Source of the DNA: CAZFLY01 sp964519995
GTDB lineage: Bacteria > Planctomycetota > Phycisphaerae > Sedimentisphaerales > Anaerobacaceae
Direction: 5' to 3'
Length of the DNA stretch: 53,939 bases
NCBI GenBank assembly: GCA_964519995.1
Contig: CAZFLY010000011.1
Location: 1-53,939 of the forward strand
Shown: positions 33,915-41,836 of the stretch, piece after piece
Layout of the letters: every line of letters begins with the position of its first letter
Position numbering within the stretch: the stretch's first letter is position 1
Program-made: the position numbers and the translations under genes
The notes under the pieces: model-generated
The model's database searches: none
Seen by the model: the letters and a program-made list of their open reading frames with translations, nothing else
What the model was told of the DNA's origin: nothing

Positions 33915-34385
33915 ATGGGTGTGTACGAATCAGTGCTTTCACCAAGTTGTGTGCTAAATGAGCAGCTTGCACGTCAGATTTTCGGTGTGCTGCCGGAACA
34001 TGGACCTATCGTGATATTTTTAGATAGAGACAGCAACTGCTGGCCCAGCAATTCTGAAGAATTTTTAAAGTTAGAGATAAGCGAATCTTTCATCAAAGAA
34101 CTCTGCTCCAGAATTGACGATGGTGTTGAACCGGTCATAACCCAGGTGTGTGATACCTGTATTGCTGCAGCTCAACTGGCTACCGAGCATACTAATTGTG
34201 GTTATGTAATCATTGCCTTACCGCGATATACGTCTGAATCCGCGCTGGTCAACATCGGTTTGATTGAGACATTGCTAAATCAAATCACTTTGATTGTCAG
34301 ACTGGTTGAAAAAAATAGGCTCCTTTGCGAACATCAGGTGAGGCAATATAACATTTACGGCAGAAACGTGGTGTCCTCAAATTGA
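33915..34385 (+). CDS. Unknown conserved-looking protein
   Basis: A 156-residue soluble protein with no family I recognise. The order of strands (PIVIFLDRDSNCW, TNCGYVIIALPRYT) and a long C-terminal helix (LIETLLNQITLIVRLVEKNRLL) is reminiscent of a GAF- or PAS-like ligand-binding fold, and there are several Cys (residues about 12, 37, 68, 81, 84, 97). CDTC near 81-84 could bind metal or a redox group. AAGGAG precedes the ATG at a proper distance. A large hairpin precedes the gene. A sensor role is possible, with low confidence. Confidence 0.6.
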   Translation: MGVYESVLSPSCVLNEQLARQIFGVLPEHGPIVIFLDRDSNCWPSNSEEFLKLEISESFIKELCSRIDDGVEPVITQVCDTCIAAAQLATEHTNCGYVIIALPRYTSESALVNIGLIETLLNQITLIVRLVEKNRLLCEHQVRQYNIYGRNVVSSN

Positions 34386-34569
34386 GGACATCTCAATAGT
34401 CTGGTAAAAAGTCTTACGTTGCTTATCTACCTTTTCCTTTTTCATATCATCTCCCACGCTGTGCATTTGGTTTTTGGATTGCGTATGTCGAGCCAAGTGC
34501 TATAATGCTGCTATTGGACAGTGTATTTCTTGCGTAAGACAGTCGTGTAGGTTCAGATTGAGGGAAAAA

Positions 34570-36054
34570 TTGAAGTTCCAGGTTTTCAACAAAGGTAGGG
34601 TTGTTGATAGATTCAAGTTATACGGTGCTTATCTTTTTGGGACCGACGGTATAAGCATTCGACGGGTAAAGATTGTATTCAAAGACGGTTTTATCGAGTG
34701 CAGGAAACCAAATCTGGAAACGGCCGGCTTAGCTTTATTATGGCCTATTGAAGGTTTTGGAAAGGTGCTTTTACCGACAACCTGTCTGCCGGAAAGGAAT
34801 CATCCGTACAATTTGAACGTGGAAATAGCCCGAGCCAGGCTGATGCAGGTCATTAATAAGCGAGAAGATTGGTCGTTTTTTGATGGCATAGAGGATTTAG
34901 AGGATACTATAAAACAAGCCCAGCGGTTGTTTGTCGAAGCAGTGCAGAACATCGCAGATGCGTCACTCGCATCGAAATTAGCTGACGAATCGCTGAAAAA
35001 AGCGATTATTTTTTCAGAAAAACTGGCGCTAAGGCAGGCAGATATGCTTTTTGGCGCCCGTAGTAGAAATCATGGATTTGGCCGAGGGAGCCTCGGCTGC
35101 AAAGTGGATCCTGCAAAGATAAACGACTCCAAATATGTTCAGAGACTGTTGGAATTATTCGGCTTTGTGATGATGCCGATCAGATGGTCGGAGATAGAGT
35201 CTCACAAAGGAGATTTCAATTTTGAAATGGTTGATGCCTGTTTCGATGTCCTTAGTAAACGAAGGGTTGTTATTGGTGCTGGTCCTTTGCTCTGTTTCTC
35301 GAAAGAATATCTACCAAAATGGTTACTGCGTGGTGAAACAGGGTTTGAGAAGATTCGGGAAACAGCGTATCAGTTTGTTTTAAAAGTTGTCTCTCGATAC
35401 GCTGGTAGTGTTCACAGGTGGTCTGTTATAAGCGGCCTGAACGTTTTTAACCATTTTGGCTTTAGCTTCGAACAGGTTTTAGAAATGACACGTGCGGCAA
35501 ATATGGCGGTCAAGGCGGCATCCAGCAGGGCCCTGAAGATAATAGAAATGACCAACCCTTGGGGCGAGTACTACGCCGAGGTTCCAGGCAGTATTCCGCC
35601 GCTAGTGTATATGGATATGGTTGTGCAGAGCGGAATTAATTTTGACGCATTTGGATTGCAAATGCGATTCGGCAAGGATCAATCCGGCATGCACATAAGA
35701 GACATGATGCAAATATCGGCAATTCTTGACTTCTTTGGACCTATAGCTAAGCCCTTGTACGTCACCGATGTGGAAGTTCCCAGTCGAAACGGCGCTGGTC
35801 TGTACGATGGCAATGTTGCAGGATTGTGGCACCAACAGTGGAGCCAGGCTGGTCAGAGTAGCTGGCTTGAGCAGTTCTATCGGATAGCTCTGAGTAAACC
35901 GTTTGTTGACGCAGTGACATATTCAAACCTTGCTGACAGGTCGGACAGTACCATTGCCGACAGCGGTCTGTTGAGCGATGAGCTTGAGCCCAAAGAATCA
36001 TTTCATACCTTGAAGAGACTGCAAGAAAATGTCTCTCGTCAGGCAATGAAATAA
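34570..36054 (+). CDS. GH10-like protein lacking the canonical catalytic residues
   Basis: A protein of 494 residues from a TTG start at 34570 (GAGGGAA upstream); ATG codons in frame come much later. Residues 1-150 are a beta-rich, carbohydrate-binding-like region, and about 165-480 follow the GH10 xylanase pattern: FVMMPIRWSEIESHKGDFNF, then VVIGAGPLLCFSKEYLPKWL, RWSVISGLN, IIEMTN and PLYVTDVEVP. The acid/base Glu in WDVVNE is Gly289 here (WSVISG), and the nucleophile Glu in ITELDV is Asp400 (VTDVEV, Glu402 two residues on). No signal peptide is visible. A changed reaction or a binding role is plausible. Confidence 0.7.
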   Translation: MKFQVFNKGRVVDRFKLYGAYLFGTDGISIRRVKIVFKDGFIECRKPNLETAGLALLWPIEGFGKVLLPTTCLPERNHPYNLNVEIARARLMQVINKREDWSFFDGIEDLEDTIKQAQRLFVEAVQNIADASLASKLADESLKKAIIFSEKLALRQADMLFGARSRNHGFGRGSLGCKVDPAKINDSKYVQRLLELFGFVMMPIRWSEIESHKGDFNFEMVDACFDVLSKRRVVIGAGPLLCFSKEYLPKWLLRGETGFEKIRETAYQFVLKVVSRYAGSVHRWSVISGLNVFNHFGFSFEQVLEMTRAANMAVKAASSRALKIIEMTNPWGEYYAEVPGSIPPLVYMDMVVQSGINFDAFGLQMRFGKDQSGMHIRDMMQISAILDFFGPIAKPLYVTDVEVPSRNGAGLYDGNVAGLWHQQWSQAGQSSWLEQFYRIALSKPFVDAVTYSNLADRSDSTIADSGLLSDELEPKESFHTLKRLQENVSRQAMK

Positions 36055-36067
36055 CATATAGTCAGCG

Positions 36068-36436
36068 ATGGTATCAGCGATTTACCCACAGCGAATGGCA
36101 GTAGAGCAAGAGAACGTTCAGGTACTTGCGTTTGTCATTAGTATTTGCATGGCTGTAATATTTTCTGTTGGTTTTGTCGTTATGGTTTTTCTCGATTCCG
36201 GTCAGTTACATGAGATTCGTCTAGAAGATAAGATAAATCCAAATTATGCGTCGGTGGCAAGTCTTGTGAGATTACCAGGCATCGGTATAGCGCGAGCAGA
36301 AGCAATAGTTGCATACCGGCATACTAACGACGGTAATGAAGGACTCGTCTTTCGAAGCTACGATGACTTGCAAAAGGTCAAAGGCATAGGTCCAAAAACA
36401 GCGCAAAGCCTAAGCCAGTGGCTGAAGTTTGAATAG
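36068..36436 (+). CDS. ComEA-like helix-hairpin-helix protein, membrane anchored
   Basis: A 122-residue protein. One membrane helix (about 19-42; FVISICMAVIFSVGFVVMVF) is followed by a pair of helix-hairpin-helix motifs: INPNYASVASLVRLPGIGIARAEAIVAYR and SYDDLQKVKGIGPKTAQSLSQWL. This is the ComEA-type DNA-binding pattern (LPGIGxxxA and GIGxKxA). It may bind DNA at the membrane for uptake or repair. It begins 13 bases after the GH10-like gene. A role in competence cannot be asserted, because no other competence genes are nearby. Confidence 0.87.
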   Translation: MVSAIYPQRMAVEQENVQVLAFVISICMAVIFSVGFVVMVFLDSGQLHEIRLEDKINPNYASVASLVRLPGIGIARAEAIVAYRHTNDGNEGLVFRSYDDLQKVKGIGPKTAQSLSQWLKFE

Positions 36437-36528
36437 CCAATCGCTGTCAGGCCACGTGTTCTTCGATATTGTAGATTTTAGCAGTAGAGCGCGAAAGTCG
36501 GCTTAAGATATACTTGGCTGAGTTTGAC

Positions 36529-38592
36529 ATGGCTTTTCAGGAAAACGAATCGTTTTACAGAATGACAGACGCTGACGTTCAATCACAAAATGGCATAGAG
36601 AATTCTAACGCCGGTATTATACCAGGCATTTTTTTCCCAGTCCTGATACTATTGTTAATTGTATCCCTAACGTTGCCGTTAATCACGCTGGGTAAGCCTG
36701 AGCTTGGCAGTCCACACGAAGCGCGCATAGTAGTAACAGGCCGGAATATGGCTGAGTCCGGTGACTGGGTAGTGCCATATTTTAATGGTGCGCTGCGTTT
36801 GCAAAAGCCACCGCTACCATACTGGACTATTGCTGTTTTGACTAAAGTTTTTGGACCGTTGGATGAGGGACTATTTCGTCTGCCCTCGGCTCTGATGGGA
36901 ATGGCAGGCGTGGCATTAACGCTGCTTATCGGACGAATTGTCTTTGGGTGGCAAATTGGTCTTTTGGCGGCACTTATCCAGGCTCTCACGCTAAAGTACG
37001 TGATTGAGTCCCGCCTGGCGAGAGTAGATATCTATCTGACGTTCTGGGTGCTAATGTGTCTGCTGATGCTATCGATTATTTTTTTCGGTAGAAAGCGCCG
37101 CGACTGGCTATGGCCTATTGTCTGGACGGCGATTGCAATGGGTTTTTTATCCAAGTGGCTTGCGGTATTCATTTTCGTGATACCGCCAATGTTGTATGGG
37201 CTATGGATTCGTCCGGAGCGCCGACCTCGCCTTGGCTGGCATTTACTTGGTGTGTGTGTTTTTGCGATGTTGGTCGTGTCATGGATTGTGCTTCTTGTTG
37301 ACAGGTTGGATTGGCAGACCGTCCACGCTGGCTGGGCACGCGAGGTAAGCGACAATATTACTTCGCCAGTACACCGGGCAAACCATGGCTTTTTTCATTA
37401 CATTTCGCAGCTTTTTGTCCTTGTGTTTCCGTGGTCTGCACTGATTCCGGTGGCGTTGACCATCCCATTCTGGCCTCAGTGTAAAACTGAAAAACAAAAA
37501 CTTCTATGGTTTGCTTGGATTGCTTTTTTTACGGTTTTAATATTGTCATTAGTCAGTAAAAAAAAGGCGGATTATCTTTTGCCGATTGTGCCGGTGATCG
37601 CAATACTTGGAGCTAAGGCCTGGGTAACTATGACAGGTGAGATTGCACCTGCTCGAATTGAGCAAAGTGGACGCTGGCGATGTGCGCTTGGCGTGATTCA
37701 GTCTCTTATTTTTGTCGTGGCTGGAGCTGTGGTTTTTTTGTATTGCTTTTTTGACCGCGAGCTGCAGCGGTACGCTGCAATTGTCACATGTGGTTTGAGC
37801 CTTATGGGTTCAGGGATTTTAGCCGGATATTTTATCTGCCGGTGCAATGGCTGGCGGGCAATAGTGACGTTGTTCGCGGGGACGGTTGTTTTCAGTTATG
37901 TGCTTTTCGGGTATTTTCTGCCTCATGAAACAAGGATTTCCTCCGCTGATTTTGCAAGAGGCATAGCAGATGTAATCAGCAAGGCGCCGCTGGTATATTT
38001 TCGCGACCGTGATGACTCTCTTGTCTATCACCTGCAGCGGGAAGTGCCGTGTGTGAAGAATCTGGAGCAGCTGCAGCGCACGGTTGCTGAGAATCCTGGG
38101 ACTTTTGTTCTTGTGCAGGATAAGTATCTCGATGAGGCTCGTCAGGTTGTCGGGCACATTATATTGCACCATCCGAGATTTCGAGATGTCTCATTACCTT
38201 TACCGGGTAGGCAGAACGAGGCACTTGATGTTTATTTGCTGTCCCACAATGATGTAGGTGAGCCGATAAGAGAATTTGCCGGGCTGTCTCCTGAGCCGCC
38301 GGACTGGTTAAGCGTAGGGAACCTTTGGTTGGCGTTTGGATTTCTGGCTCAGGCAATGTTTTTTGGACGGTTTCTTTTACAGTGGATTGTTTCTGAGCGG
38401 GAGAGAAAATCTGTTATACCGGTTGGGTTTTGGTGGTTGAGTTTAACAGGTGGAATAATGCTTTTTAGTTACGCGGTTCACCGCAGAGATCCGGTTTTCA
38501 TAGTAGGCCAGGCTATGGGCGTCCTGATTTATCTACGGAATCTATACTTTATCTACCTCAAACGTCCTAAGAGAAAAACTGAGGCAATTTAA
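36529..38592 (+). CDS. ArnT/PMT-like lipid glycosyltransferase fused to LAB_N domain
   Basis: A 687-residue polytopic protein from the ATG at 36529. After a short cytoplasmic tail come many membrane helices of the GT-C type: LPLITLGKPELGSPHEARIVVTGRNM, QKPPLPYWTIAVL and FRLPSALMGM fit ArnT-like enzymes that transfer a sugar from an undecaprenyl phosphate donor. A periplasmic-looking domain follows. The last 95 residues (GNLWLAFGFLAQAMFFGRFLLQWIV ... YAVHRRDPVFIVGQAMGVLIYLRNLYFIY) match the LAB_N domain of lipid A modifying proteins. It lies 22 bases before an ArnC-like gene, its expected donor-making partner. Confidence 0.85.
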   Translation: MAFQENESFYRMTDADVQSQNGIENSNAGIIPGIFFPVLILLLIVSLTLPLITLGKPELGSPHEARIVVTGRNMAESGDWVVPYFNGALRLQKPPLPYWTIAVLTKVFGPLDEGLFRLPSALMGMAGVALTLLIGRIVFGWQIGLLAALIQALTLKYVIESRLARVDIYLTFWVLMCLLMLSIIFFGRKRRDWLWPIVWTAIAMGFLSKWLAVFIFVIPPMLYGLWIRPERRPRLGWHLLGVCVFAMLVVSWIVLLVDRLDWQTVHAGWAREVSDNITSPVHRANHGFFHYISQLFVLVFPWSALIPVALTIPFWPQCKTEKQKLLWFAWIAFFTVLILSLVSKKKADYLLPIVPVIAILGAKAWVTMTGEIAPARIEQSGRWRCALGVIQSLIFVVAGAVVFLYCFFDRELQRYAAIVTCGLSLMGSGILAGYFICRCNGWRAIVTLFAGTVVFSYVLFGYFLPHETRISSADFARGIADVISKAPLVYFRDRDDSLVYHLQREVPCVKNLEQLQRTVAENPGTFVLVQDKYLDEARQVVGHIILHHPRFRDVSLPLPGRQNEALDVYLLSHNDVGEPIREFAGLSPEPPDWLSVGNLWLAFGFLAQAMFFGRFLLQWIVSERERKSVIPVGFWWLSLTGGIMLFSYAVHRRDPVFIVGQAMGVLIYLRNLYFIYLKRPKRKTEAI

Positions 38593-38613
38593 CAAGATAA
38601 GGTGTTTGTGGTC

Positions 38614-39351
38614 ATGAATGCAGCGGCATCAGGAAAAAAGGCTGTTGACATATCAGTGATTATTCCTGCGTACAACGAGGAGCAGAATATCGCACCGCTT
38701 ACGGATCGGCTTGCGGAGGTGTTTGAACCAATGGGCCGACCGTTCGAGGTGGTAATGGTTGATGACGGCAGCATTGATAGAACACTGAAGCTTCTTGAGC
38801 AACATAAGCAGTCTAAACCATGGCTGCGGGTAATTGCCCTTGAGCATCACCGTGGGCAGACATGCGCCATGGCTGCCGGCTTTGAAACTGCTCGTGGGGC
38901 GGTTATTGCGACACTTGATGCCGATCTGCAAAACGACCCGGCGGAGATTCCGCGTTTGATAGAGATGCTCAACAACGAGTGTGACGCTGTGGTCGGATGG
39001 CGAGTCAAGCGGCAAGACCCGTGGTTACGGCGGGTGTCCACCCGAATAGCTAACTCAGTGCGGAACAGACTATCAGGCGAGTCAATTCACGACTCGGCAT
39101 GTTCGTTGAAAGTTTACAAAAGAGCATGTTTGGATGGGCTAACTCTTTATGAGGGGATGCACCGGTTTATGCCGACACTGGTAAAGATGCGTGGCTTTAA
39201 TGTTATTGAAGTTCCGGTGTCGCATCATCCTCGGCGTGCGGGTCAGGCCAAGTACGGCGTATTGAATCGCGTTTTTCGAGCTTTTGTTGATCTGCTTGTC
39301 GTGCGATGGATGAAAAGACGATCTATTAACTACAGTGCTCGTGAACTCTGA
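38614..39351 (+). CDS. GT2 polyprenyl-phosphate glycosyltransferase (ArnC/DPM1-like)
   Basis: A 245-residue protein from the ATG at 38614, with the open frame reaching a GTG at 38602. GT2 features are VIIPAYNEEQNIAPLTDRLAEVFE, VVMVDDGSIDRT, LEHHRGQTCAMAAGFETARG, and TLDADLQNDPAEIPRLIEML with the DxD metal motif. The order LDADLQ and QAKYGVLNRVFRAF is that of dolichol or undecaprenyl phosphate glycosyltransferases. It probably makes the lipid-linked sugar used by the ArnT-like enzyme encoded just upstream. The C-terminus has no long membrane domain, unlike ArnC, so it may be peripheral. Confidence 0.9.
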   Translation: MNAAASGKKAVDISVIIPAYNEEQNIAPLTDRLAEVFEPMGRPFEVVMVDDGSIDRTLKLLEQHKQSKPWLRVIALEHHRGQTCAMAAGFETARGAVIATLDADLQNDPAEIPRLIEMLNNECDAVVGWRVKRQDPWLRRVSTRIANSVRNRLSGESIHDSACSLKVYKRACLDGLTLYEGMHRFMPTLVKMRGFNVIEVPVSHHPRRAGQAKYGVLNRVFRAFVDLLVVRWMKRRSINYSAREL

Positions 39352-39450
39352 CTTGAGCTGCAAGCCTAAAGCCGGTATTGTATGTAGAGAAAAGGACAAT
39401 GGCCTGGTAGGTGAGGATGACATAGGAATAATTAGCTCAAAAGAAAAAAT

Positions 39451-39939
39451 ATGGATGATTGGGATATCAATAAGCCGCTTGGGCAATGTTATGGCACCGG
39501 CCGAAAGATAGAGTACGGCGAAGAGTATTTCGGTGCGCTGGTTGAAACAGAAGAAGGATTTGAACGCAGAGATTTCAGCGCTGAATTCTGGGAGCATGAG
39601 AAACCGAATGTTTTCTGCTACTGGAAGAGTAAGCTTCCACACCCCGATCAGAAAAAACAGGTGTTCGTTGACGATGATATGCTGATGGCCTTTTTTGAAA
39701 GGTTGGCGGAAGAGACTGAACAGGAGAGGATAGATTTTCGGTTCGTGCTTGCTTTGGTCCTGATGCGTAAAAGGCGTCTCAAATACGATTCTACGAGATT
39801 GGAAGATGGAGAAGAGATATGGTGGTTGCGAATTGTGGGTGGTAAGGAAATTGTAGAGGTTGTAAATCCTCATCTCGAAGAGGAGCAAATTGAGCAGCTC
39901 TCATCACAGATCGGTCAGATACTGCAAACGGATTTATAA
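39451..39939 (+). CDS. Conserved-looking unknown protein
   Basis: A 162-residue acidic, soluble protein. The N-terminus DWDINKPLGQCYGTGRKIEYGEEYFGALVETEEGFERRDF suggests a small beta-rich zinc-like or binding fold with a Cys-Gly-Gly pattern, but only one Cys is present there and one more (FCYWKSK) in the middle. The rest is helical and highly charged (EETEQERIDFRFVLALVLMRKRRLKY). No family is recognised. It ends three bases before a lipoprotein gene, so the pair is probably cotranscribed. A weak start region precedes the ATG. Confidence 0.65.
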   Translation: MDDWDINKPLGQCYGTGRKIEYGEEYFGALVETEEGFERRDFSAEFWEHEKPNVFCYWKSKLPHPDQKKQVFVDDDMLMAFFERLAEETEQERIDFRFVLALVLMRKRRLKYDSTRLEDGEEIWWLRIVGGKEIVEVVNPHLEEEQIEQLSSQIGQILQTDL

Positions 39940-39942
39940 AAC

Positions 39943-40821
39943 ATGTCTTATCGACAAATCAAAAACAGATTGACCATTTGCTTGGCCTTAGCGGTGTTGG
40001 TTTTAGGCGGTTGCGTAGCAAAGGTACGTGAGCCACTAAGGATATGTCCCGGTAAGGAATCAACGGCCGAGGTCTTGTCTGCTCTAAGAGTACGGTCGCA
40101 AAATGCTGTCTCGCTGAGGGCTAATGGTAGTTGTGTGCTCAAATATCATAACGAAAAGGGCAAGCTTAAAAAGAACCGGTTTCCGGTGAAGTTGTGGCTG
40201 AATCCGCCGGATGAAATCTATATGCAGGGAGACGTTGCATTTGACCCGAAAGCAATCATTCTTGGCTCGAACGAGCAGGAGTTCTGGCTGACGATAAGGC
40301 TCAAGGACGTTAGTAGCTACTGGTGGGGTAGATGCGGCGACGAAAACTATTCTGAGGTCCTTATAATCAGCCCTGAGGCGGTTCTTGAGTCCCTCGGTAT
40401 CCCAACCATTTCCGCTGGCGATAGCTATGTGGAAAACTGGTCTATAGCAAAGGAGGGCGCCTTTGACGTTCTGACTCGGCATGATGACGATGGGCATGTG
40501 GTTCAAAGGATGTATATATATTGTTGCGATTATCTGGTTAGGAAAATCGAGTTTTTCGACGTTTATGGTCAGGTGACAGTCGTTGCTGAAATGGGCGAAT
40601 ATGAGCAAGTTTCCGAGGATTTCTACATGCCAGCCGAGGTAAACATAATTCGGTTAGAGTCGAAGGATGTACGAGATTCTCTCAAAATAACTCTACGCTC
40701 GATAAGAATAGTGAACTTCACTGAAAAACAACGTAATCGACTTTTTACTCGTCCCGAGCCCAGAGGCTTCCGGCACGTTTACAAAATCAGCGGTGGTGAT
40801 AGTGTCGAGATTGTACGATAG
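39943..40821 (+). CDS. Predicted outer-envelope lipoprotein, LolA/DUF4292-like
   Basis: A 292-residue protein with lipobox VLGGC (Cys24) after a signal peptide. The mature part has repeated beta strands and a pattern (LSALRVRSQNAVSLRANGSCVLKYH ... PVKLWLNPPDEIYMQGDVAF ... EFWLTIRLKDVSSYWWGR) like the LolA/LolB barrel of DUF4292 proteins. Such folds carry lipids or lipoproteins, but specific function is unknown. The end overlaps the next gene's possible early start. It follows the small unknown protein by three bases. Confidence 0.7.
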   Translation: MSYRQIKNRLTICLALAVLVLGGCVAKVREPLRICPGKESTAEVLSALRVRSQNAVSLRANGSCVLKYHNEKGKLKKNRFPVKLWLNPPDEIYMQGDVAFDPKAIILGSNEQEFWLTIRLKDVSSYWWGRCGDENYSEVLIISPEAVLESLGIPTISAGDSYVENWSIAKEGAFDVLTRHDDDGHVVQRMYIYCCDYLVRKIEFFDVYGQVTVVAEMGEYEQVSEDFYMPAEVNIIRLESKDVRDSLKITLRSIRIVNFTEKQRNRLFTRPEPRGFRHVYKISGGDSVEIVR

Positions 40822-40840
40822 GCTTGTTGAGGAACACTTT

Positions 40841-41815
40841 ATGTCTCGACTACCTCTAAAAGAAAGAATCAGAAAGGGCGTATTTCTGTTGGATGGAGCG
40901 ATGGGCACGGAACTTATTGCGCGTGGAGTTGAAGCCGGAACGTGTAACGATTATCTGAACGTCGAAGCCCCTGATATTGTTATAGATGTTCACAGGTCTT
41001 ACTTTGAGGCCGGCAGTGACGCGGTTCTGACCAACACATTCGGTGCGAACAAATACGCCTTGGCTCGGCATGGTCTTTCTGAGAGTGTGTCCAAGGTCAA
41101 CGAGAATGGTGCTAAAATAGCTCGTCAGGCTGCGGGTGAGGATAAGTATGTATTGGGTGACATCGGGCCAAGCGGAGATTTCTTAGAGCCTTTGGGGACA
41201 TTGAGAGTTGATGACTTAAGAGATACCTTTGCTGAGCAGGCAAAAGCGCTTGAATCTGGCGGCGTCGATGGCTTTATTATCGAGACCATGACGGCTATCG
41301 ATGAAGTGAGAATCGCAATAGAAGCAGTTAAGTCCGTGAGCGATTTACCCATTCTCGCCTCTATGTCTTTCGATAGGGCGGGGAATGATTTTAGAACAAT
41401 GATGGGTGTTAATGTCGACTCGGCGGTAGCAGCGATTGCTCCATTAGGCGTCGATGCGGTTGGCTTCAACTGTGGCACATTATCACTTGATAGTTATATT
41501 GAGTTGGCAAAAAAGTATGTCTCTGTAATACAGGCTTTGGAAAAGAAACGAGCTACGGGTCATCCATCCTCCGAAGCAGAGCTTCTGCGGAGGACGGGCG
41601 AGTCACGAATCACGCTTCTGGCCGAGCCTAATGCTGGTAAGCCTGAGCTAATTGATGGCAAGGCGATTTATAAAGTAACACCTGAAGATTTCGCAGAAGC
41701 AGCAGAGAAGATATATTCAACAGGCGTAACTATTATTGGCGGCTGCTGCGGCACCGGCCCGGAACATATTAAAGCAATGGCAGAAAAGTTGAAGAGGAAT
41801 AACAACTTTTGTTAA
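40841..41815 (+). CDS. Homocysteine S-methyltransferase family protein (MetH N-domain-like)
   Basis: A 324-residue TIM barrel from the ATG at 40841, with GAGGAA upstream. The start DGAMGTELIARGVEAGTCNDYLN is the homocysteine-binding domain signature. The zinc ligands are Cys in GFNCGTLS and the pair in GGCCGTGPEHI. Enzymes of this family move a methyl group from methionine cofactors or other donors to homocysteine. Here only the N-terminal domain is present, without the folate- and cobalamin-binding domains of MetH. It could act with a separate methyl donor protein. Its neighbours give no pathway clue. Confidence 0.93.
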   Translation: MSRLPLKERIRKGVFLLDGAMGTELIARGVEAGTCNDYLNVEAPDIVIDVHRSYFEAGSDAVLTNTFGANKYALARHGLSESVSKVNENGAKIARQAAGEDKYVLGDIGPSGDFLEPLGTLRVDDLRDTFAEQAKALESGGVDGFIIETMTAIDEVRIAIEAVKSVSDLPILASMSFDRAGNDFRTMMGVNVDSAVAAIAPLGVDAVGFNCGTLSLDSYIELAKKYVSVIQALEKKRATGHPSSEAELLRRTGESRITLLAEPNAGKPELIDGKAIYKVTPEDFAEAAEKIYSTGVTIIGGCCGTGPEHIKAMAEKLKRNNNFC

Positions 41816-41836
41816 ATACATTGAGATGTGGTGAAC

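Noticed and set aside
39139..39888. 249-residue reverse-strand frame
   Set aside because: Antisense to two plus-strand genes with good features; composition (Phe, Ser, Leu-rich) typical of a shadow frame.
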